Shown piece after piece: positions 34,130 through 38,779 of a stretch of 38,779 nucleotides of DNA (the first letter of the stretch is position 1; each line of letters opens with the position of its first letter). The stretch lies in NCBI GenBank assembly GCA_947475685.1, contig CANJNC010000032.1:1-38779 (forward strand). The letters run 5' to 3'. Under the pieces are notes generated by a model, which saw nothing but the letters and a program-made list of their open reading frames with translations, did not search any database and was not told the origin of the DNA. The translations under genes were made by a program, and so were the position numbers. The DNA is from Comamonadaceae bacterium. GTDB taxonomy: Bacteria > Pseudomonadota > Gammaproteobacteria > Burkholderiales > Burkholderiaceae_C.

Positions 34130-36625
34130 TCAGCGCGAGAGCACCCGAAGCGTTTGGACAACGGGTTGACGCAACACGCCTTTAAGGCTCCAGCTGCCAC
34201 ACGACCACGCCAGCAAAGCGCCCAAGAGACAAGCCTCAAGGATTAAATAGGGGCTTGGATTCCAAGCAAATTCAAACACATACCGGGCCAAAGCTCCACC
34301 CAAAATCCATGCGGCCATGCTCGAGAGGGTGCCTGCGAGTGCGCCGATGCTGAGCAACTCGGTGCGTTGCACCTTCACCAAGAGAGATTGTTGCGCACCC
34401 AAAGCTCTGAGCACGGCGTGATCGGTCAGACGATCTTGTCGGGTGAGGGTGATGGACGCAAAAAGCACCACCATGCCTGCGCAAAGGGTGAATAAAAAGA
34501 GCCCCTCAATGGCGGCAATGACTTGGCCCAAAACCGTTTGAACTTGAGCCAAGGTGCTGCTCATGTCCACGTTGGTGACATTGGGAAACGTGTTGAGCAA
34601 CTGGTTGTCAAAGCCGTCTCTTGCAGGCGCTTTGTAGGCAGCAATGAACGTGCTTGGAAAGCCCTCCAGGTGAGCCACGGGGTACATGACAAAGAAATTG
34701 GCGCGCATGGACGTCCAATTGAGCTGTCGCATGGATGTGATTCGAGCCTCTTTGGTCACACCCGCAATCTCAAAGCGCAACACATCTCCCATTTGAAGCC
34801 CCAAGGTTTTGGCGATATTTTGCTCAATGCTCAGTGCGTTCTCTTCAAGCGCAGTCCATTGACCAGCAACGATGCGGTTGTGTTCAGGCAAGTTGGGACT
34901 GAATGACAAATTGAACTCGCGATCGACCATTCGCTTGGCTTGATCGTCGGTGAAGTTTTCGCTCGAAATAGCTGTGTTGTTCACGGCCACGAGGCGTCCT
35001 CGTATCATCGGGTACCAATCAAATTGAGTCACCCCACTTTGGCTCAACTGGGCTTTAAAGGCCTCCCCTTGATCGGGCGCGATGTTGATGACAAATCGGT
35101 TGGGCGCGTTGGCAGGAGAGCTTTCTTGCCAACTGCTGATGAGGTCGGTCCTCAAGAGAATTAGCAAGGTGATGGCCAGCAAGCCCACCGACAGGGAGCT
35201 GACTTGAATCATGGTAAAGACGGGTCTGGCACACAGCTGTTTGAGTGCCAAATTCAACCCTATGGGCAAGGGCTTGGATTGGAGGAGTCGTCTGAGGGTA
35301 AAAATCAACATATAGGTCACCAGCGCAAAAAAGGCCAGGGCCCCAAAAAAGCCGCCCACCACCATCAACCCCAATTTAAGCCGCTCGCTAAAGGAGATCA
35401 AGAGTGCGCAAAACCCAAGCAAACCCAAAACCAAAACGCTCAAAGAACTGCCCTTGATCTCTCCCAGGTCTCGCCTGATCACACGCAGCGCTGGCACCTT
35501 GGCCAGTTGCCTAATGGGCGGCCAACCAAATGCCAATAGGAGTGTCGCGCCCATGCCTAGGCCTTGGAGCATCGGACGCCATGAAGGTGCTGGCAAGTCG
35601 GTACCGAGTAAGCCGCTTAGCAAACGGATAAAGCCCGCATGAACGCCGTATCCCAGCGCACTGCCTAGGAGGCTTGCAGCCAAGCCGACCGTGAAAAATT
35701 CAAATAAAAACCCAAGCTCAATGCTCCTTTGGCTTTGCCCTAAAACGCGGTACATGGCACAGTCATCGGTTCTCTTTTGAGCAAAGCCTCTTGCAGCCAA
35801 GGCAACGGCCACGGCGCAGAGCAAAGCACATAAAAGGGCGATCAAGTGAAGAAACTCTGAAGCGCGTTCAATCGTCACGCGCATCTCAGGCCTGCCTTCC
35901 TTTAAGGTTTCAAGCCGAATGCCTCTGAGCTTGGAGGAGGATATTTTTGCTGCCACTTGGTTTTGAAAGTTTTGAACGCGCTCGGACTCTCCCGTGACCG
36001 CCAGTCTCCAATTGATTCTGCTTGCGGGTTGAATGAGGTGGGTCTGCGTTAAGTCCGCTGCATGGATCATCACGCGAGGTGCAAAATTCATGAAGCCCGC
36101 ACCGCGATCGGGTTCGTTGTCGATCACGCCAGTGATGCGAAAGCTTTTGTCACCTAAAAAAAGATCGCCCCCAAGCTTCAAACTCAAACTCTCAAGCACT
36201 TGCGAATCGACCCAGGCTTGGCCAAGAGGTGGATTTTTGAGCGCTGAGGGCCGTTTCAAGAGAACTTGACCCTTCAAGGGGTAATTTCCAGACACGGCTT
36301 TCAAGGCAATCAGTCGCGCGGCGCCGCCCTGTTCTTTGGGAGATCTGGCCATGGTGGGGAAGGTGATGGTTTGAGCGCTTTGAAGAGAAAGTTTCTCAGC
36401 AAGTGCCACAAATTCTTGGGGCGTTTCTTGGTCGCTGGCCACCACCACATCGCCTCCCAGGAGTTTGGCCGCATCGCGAGACAAACCGCGCTCTAAGCGA
36501 TCTCCCAAAAAAGCGACCGAGGTCAAGGCCGTGACAGCCAATGTGACGGCTAAAAACAAGAGCTTCAATTCTCCAGAGCGGGTGTCTCGAACGAGAGAGC
36601 GCCAAGCGATAAGGATCAGGTGCAT
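34130..36625 (-). CDS. FtsX-family ABC transporter permease (YbbP-like)
   Basis: A large permease of 831 residues built of two FtsX/MacB-type halves. Hydrophobic segments occur near the N-terminus (LLFLAVTLAVTALTSVAFLG), in the middle and at the C-terminus, about ten in total. Long periplasmic domains lie between the first and second segments and again before the last three. The layout corresponds to YbbP/LolE-like permeases that work with an ATPase such as YbbA. No ATPase gene flanks it here, unlike the usual ybbA-ybbP pair. ATG 36625 was chosen over a TTG at 36640; neither has a strong ribosome binding site. Substrate unknown. Confidence 0.85.
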   Translation of the reverse strand: MHLILIAWRSLVRDTRSGELKLLFLAVTLAVTALTSVAFLGDRLERGLSRDAAKLLGGDVVVASDQETPQEFVALAEKLSLQSAQTITFPTMARSPKEQGGAARLIALKAVSGNYPLKGQVLLKRPSALKNPPLGQAWVDSQVLESLSLKLGGDLFLGDKSFRITGVIDNEPDRGAGFMNFAPRVMIHAADLTQTHLIQPASRINWRLAVTGESERVQNFQNQVAAKISSSKLRGIRLETLKEGRPEMRVTIERASEFLHLIALLCALLCAVAVALAARGFAQKRTDDCAMYRVLGQSQRSIELGFLFEFFTVGLAASLLGSALGYGVHAGFIRLLSGLLGTDLPAPSWRPMLQGLGMGATLLLAFGWPPIRQLAKVPALRVIRRDLGEIKGSSLSVLVLGLLGFCALLISFSERLKLGLMVVGGFFGALAFFALVTYMLIFTLRRLLQSKPLPIGLNLALKQLCARPVFTMIQVSSLSVGLLAITLLILLRTDLISSWQESSPANAPNRFVINIAPDQGEAFKAQLSQSGVTQFDWYPMIRGRLVAVNNTAISSENFTDDQAKRMVDREFNLSFSPNLPEHNRIVAGQWTALEENALSIEQNIAKTLGLQMGDVLRFEIAGVTKEARITSMRQLNWTSMRANFFVMYPVAHLEGFPSTFIAAYKAPARDGFDNQLLNTFPNVTNVDMSSTLAQVQTVLGQVIAAIEGLFLFTLCAGMVVLFASITLTRQDRLTDHAVLRALGAQQSLLVKVQRTELLSIGALAGTLSSMAAWILGGALARYVFEFAWNPSPYLILEACLLGALLAWSCGSWSLKGVLRQPVVQTLRVLSR

Positions 36626-36857
36626 GATGCGAGCGGTCAATCTGTTGAAAAAAAGGGTTTATTCAACCAAGGGCGTTGAGTGCGATAGGGCTTCTATCCA
36701 AGGGCCAAAATGTCTGGCTCATCGCAAGGACCATGGGCCGTGAATTAAAGCTTGCGCGATGGATCAAGGCACATGGGTTGGATCAAGCTAGAGTTTAAAC
36801 CTTTGCACAAAGACTTGCATTTAAAGCGGCAAGTGCTTACCTGTTCACTTCAAAAGA

Positions 36858-36885
36858 CAAAAAAAGGGTGCCCATTTGGCACCCT
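36858..36885 (-). terminator. Intrinsic terminator of the porin gene
   Basis: On the - strand, AGGGTGCC-AAATG-GGCACCCT forms an eight-base-pair stem followed by a run of seven T. It starts 25 bases after the porin stop codon. Confidence 0.88.
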
Positions 36886-36909
36886 CTCTGTCAACGTGTG
36901 AGTTGGCTC

Positions 36910-38172
36910 TTAGAATTTAAGCAAGAGGCCCAATCCCAAATTGGTGGTGTTGCCACCAATCGCACTGCTGGCGAATGTCGCGCTTGCGTTGGACTTGTTC
37001 ACAGCATACATCGCAAAGATACCGATGTTTTTGTCAAAGTTGTATTTCGCACCCAAGCTGAGCAAGGTACCCCCTTGGCCCACGGTGGAGCAGTTGCCCC
37101 CACCGGAGACGTCACAACTGCCAGCCGCACCGCGTGCAACATTGGCGGCCAAATCCCACTGCGCATTGGCTGCGTAGTTTGCACTGACTTGGTAAGTGTT
37201 GGTTTTGTAGGCCGAGAATTTACCTGCAGCAGAGGCCTCTTCCGTGTATTTGAGATTTGCAAAGTCAGCACCCAAACTCAAGGCGCCCTTGGTGTAGCCC
37301 AAAGACAAGCGTTGACCTGAATCTTTGGAGTTGGCAGTGCCCAAGTTGTAGATGCTGGTGCTCGCCAAGGCCGAGAGTCCCGTGCCGCTAAAGGAGTGGT
37401 AGTTGTTGTGCGTTTCTTGCTGCACGGAGGCGTAGAACGTACCGTCTGTCCAACGCAGCGCTGCTGCGGACAAGGAGGTGTCTTGTGTGGCTGTTCGGTT
37501 GGGGTCTTTGCGAACGGTGATGCCTGCGTTGAAGTTGTTGTAAACGGGACTTTCCCAACGAACTTGGCTACCGACTCGGGTGTTAAAGGAAGTGGTTCCT
37601 GCACCTGTGGCTCCCTTCCAACCCACACCAGAGAGCACGCCCGAGGTGGAGGTGAAGTTGCTAGAGCTCACACCCAGCATGCGAACACGGTCCCCGTATT
37701 CTTTGTAAATGGTGTCCATTTGACCGAATTGGAAGTTTCCGATGCTCGAGTGACCCACGGAGACGAATGCATCGCGCATGTCACCAAAGAGGCTTTGTTG
37801 ACCGCCCGTGGCAATGGAGGAATCCAGGGTTTTATTGGGTGCAATGACCCCTTGGAAGTCATAGCCAATTTTGACGTCCCCAAAGGTCTTGGAGCCCTTG
37901 ACGCCAATGTAGGATTGTGACCAATTGGTTTGATCTTTGGTGATGGCGCCAGCGGCGGCCGTGCCCGTTCCTGGTGTGACGAGTCCCTTGTTCATGGAGC
38001 TCAAGGGCGTGCCCGTTGGGGAGCTTGCACTGTAGGAGATGTTGTTCAGTTCAGGGTATAGCGTTCCATAGACCTCCAAGTTTTCGCCAATGACTTGAAT
38101 GGCGCAAGCTTGTTGAGCAAGGCCTGCGAGAGTGAGCGTCGCAATTGCAACTGCGCAACGAGAATAAAGCAT
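36910..38172 (-). CDS. Gram-negative porin, outer membrane
   Basis: A trimeric beta-barrel porin for passive diffusion of small solutes. With ATG 38172 (GGAG eight bases upstream) the product has 420 residues, starting with a signal peptide (CAVAIATLTLAGLAQQACA). The mature part opens with the betaproteobacterial pattern VYGTLYPELNNIS. Alternating strands end in GLGLLLKF with the terminal Phe needed for BAM recognition. GSKTFGDVKIGYDFQG and NFQFGQMDT are typical of the burkholderial OmpC-like class. A loop contains two Cys (SCDVSGGGNCS) that may form a disulfide. The frame is open 13 codons further upstream, but that extension lacks a signal sequence at its start. Confidence 0.93.
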   Translation of the reverse strand: MLYSRCAVAIATLTLAGLAQQACAIQVIGENLEVYGTLYPELNNISYSASSPTGTPLSSMNKGLVTPGTGTAAAGAITKDQTNWSQSYIGVKGSKTFGDVKIGYDFQGVIAPNKTLDSSIATGGQQSLFGDMRDAFVSVGHSSIGNFQFGQMDTIYKEYGDRVRMLGVSSSNFTSTSGVLSGVGWKGATGAGTTSFNTRVGSQVRWESPVYNNFNAGITVRKDPNRTATQDTSLSAAALRWTDGTFYASVQQETHNNYHSFSGTGLSALASTSIYNLGTANSKDSGQRLSLGYTKGALSLGADFANLKYTEEASAAGKFSAYKTNTYQVSANYAANAQWDLAANVARGAAGSCDVSGGGNCSTVGQGGTLLSLGAKYNFDKNIGIFAMYAVNKSNASATFASSAIGGNTTNLGLGLLLKF

Positions 38173-38249
38173 GGGGTTCTCCAAAGGGATGATGAATAGA
38201 TGTTTTGTCATTTAAATATGCAAGCAAGCGTATTTAGAGAGACAACACC

Positions 38250-38278
38250 TTATTAAGCAAAAAAATAAAAATTATCAA
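38250..38278 (-). promoter_or_regulatory. Sigma-70 promoter of the porin gene
   Basis: Read on the - strand, TTGATA and TAATAA are separated by 17 bases, a close match to consensus. The predicted start near 38243 gives a leader of about 70 bases before the porin ATG. Confidence 0.7.
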
Positions 38279-38302
38279 AATTCGTATTTTCCCGAAAAGT
38301 TT

Positions 38303-38327
38303 GGCGTTGTGGCTTAAAGGCAACGCC
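38303..38327. promoter_or_regulatory. Inverted repeat in the porin-cupin intergenic region
   Basis: GGCGTTG at 38303-38309 and CAACGCC at 38321-38327 form a perfect seven-base-pair inverted repeat with an 11-base centre. It lies between two divergent promoters and might be a regulator site. Confidence 0.35.
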
Positions 38328-38364
38328 AGTACTTTGTTTCTCAGCAAAAGAATCTAAAAGGCGG

Positions 38365-38379
38365 TCAGGCATGCCCTGA
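38365..38379. promoter_or_regulatory. Dyad directly upstream of the cupin -35 box
   Basis: TCAGG-CATGC-CCTGA is an inverted repeat containing the palindrome GGCATGCC. It touches the -35 element, the place where a class II activator or a repressor would bind. Confidence 0.4.
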
Positions 38380-38408
38380 TTGACCTAAAAAATCAAAGAA
38401 TCTATGAT
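38380..38408 (+). promoter_or_regulatory. Sigma-70 promoter of the cupin gene
   Basis: TTGACC, a 17-base spacer and TATGAT match the sigma-70 consensus at five of six positions in each box. The start near 38415 gives a leader of about 80 bases before the ATG at 38496. Confidence 0.7.
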
Positions 38409-38495
38409 GTTGGGAGCGGTTTTTGGATGTAAGACGCCCTGTTTCTCTTATTTTTTGCCGCCGCCGTAACTTTTTTCCAACGTTATTGAGACACC

Positions 38496-38779
38496 ATGCC
38501 CCACGACAAAGACACCAGCCACTGGCACGAGCCAGCGGGCAACAAAAAAGCCGGTTTCGGCGAGTTTAAAAAACAACCCACACCCTATGACGCCTTCATG
38601 CAAGAGGAGGGCATCCCTGTGTTTCGAGGTGTGGGCATCAGCAAGGTGCAAAACCTGCCCTTGATGCCTTGGAAGCGCACGGGAGGCAAGGGTCATTACA
38701 TCCAACTGTATGGCACGGAGACCAAGTGGGGTTGCCACGTGGTGGAGGTGCCGCCAGCGGGGGCTTTGCATGCAGAAAA
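38496..38779 (+). CDS. Cupin-domain protein, 3' end outside the window
   Basis: Only the first 94 codons are visible. The translation begins MPHDKDTSHW and continues through YDAFMQEEGIPVFRG and then GTETKWGCHVVEVPPAGAL, which has the look of the first beta strands of a larger cupin protein. The metal-binding His cluster expected further on lies outside. There is no signal peptide. The ribosome binding site (TTGAG) is weak, but the good upstream promoter supports a real gene start. Substrate and pathway cannot be told from this part. Confidence 0.65.
   Translation, partial: MPHDKDTSHWHEPAGNKKAGFGEFKKQPTPYDAFMQEEGIPVFRGVGISKVQNLPLMPWKRTGGKGHYIQLYGTETKWGCHVVEVPPAGALHAE

Overview
The window looks like part of the chromosome of a motile Gram-negative betaproteobacterium, probably a Burkholderiales member. 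The evidence is a classic 16-strand porin ending in Phe, a group II truncated haemoglobin, the fkpB-ispH pair next to serS, and flagellar operons organised around a sigma-54 activator. Genus cannot be assigned from the sequence alone. Genes are tightly packed. No tRNA, rRNA, insertion sequence, prophage or CRISPR array was recognised.

Region 1 (1-12.9 kb, + strand) is the first flagellar block. It holds the 3' part of a very large flagellin, a small Cys-rich protein, a sigma-54 activator with its own near-perfect -24/-12 promoter, then fliE, fliF, fliG, fliH, a truncated FliF-like gene, fliI and fliJ. Together these encode the MS-ring, the rotor protein FliG and the export ATPase complex. The outstanding item is the gene between fliH and fliI: it keeps only the second membrane segment and the FliG-binding tail of FliF.

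Region 2 (13.0-15.9 kb, - strand) interrupts the flagellar genes with three reverse-strand genes: a REC/HD-GYP regulator with an extra C-terminal domain, a methyltransferase-like protein and an adhesin-E-like secreted protein. fliK, fliL, fliM and fliN, expected between fliJ and fliO, are not in the window.

Region 3 (16.1-25.4 kb) resumes on the + strand with the export gate fliO, fliP, fliQ, fliR and flhB. These are followed by a SPOR-domain membrane protein, a small acidic protein and a membrane-anchored coiled-coil protein, three genes with no standard flagellar name. A second, divergent flagellin lies convergently on the - strand.

Region 4 (25.7-32.7 kb, - strand) is mostly housekeeping: fkpB, ispH, serS, hslR, a ParA-like ATPase with a small coiled-coil partner, and an FMN-dependent glutamate-synthase-like protein ending in a strong terminator. 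Region 5 (32.9-38.8 kb) holds an Smr-domain gene convergent with a truncated haemoglobin, an FtsX-type ABC permease without a neighbouring ATPase, a porin with promoter and terminator, and the start of a divergently transcribed cupin gene with its own sigma-70 promoter.

Several starts were moved from the longest open frame to an internal ATG with a better ribosome binding site; each case is noted. Promoter, operator and terminator calls come from reading the sequence by eye and are unverified.
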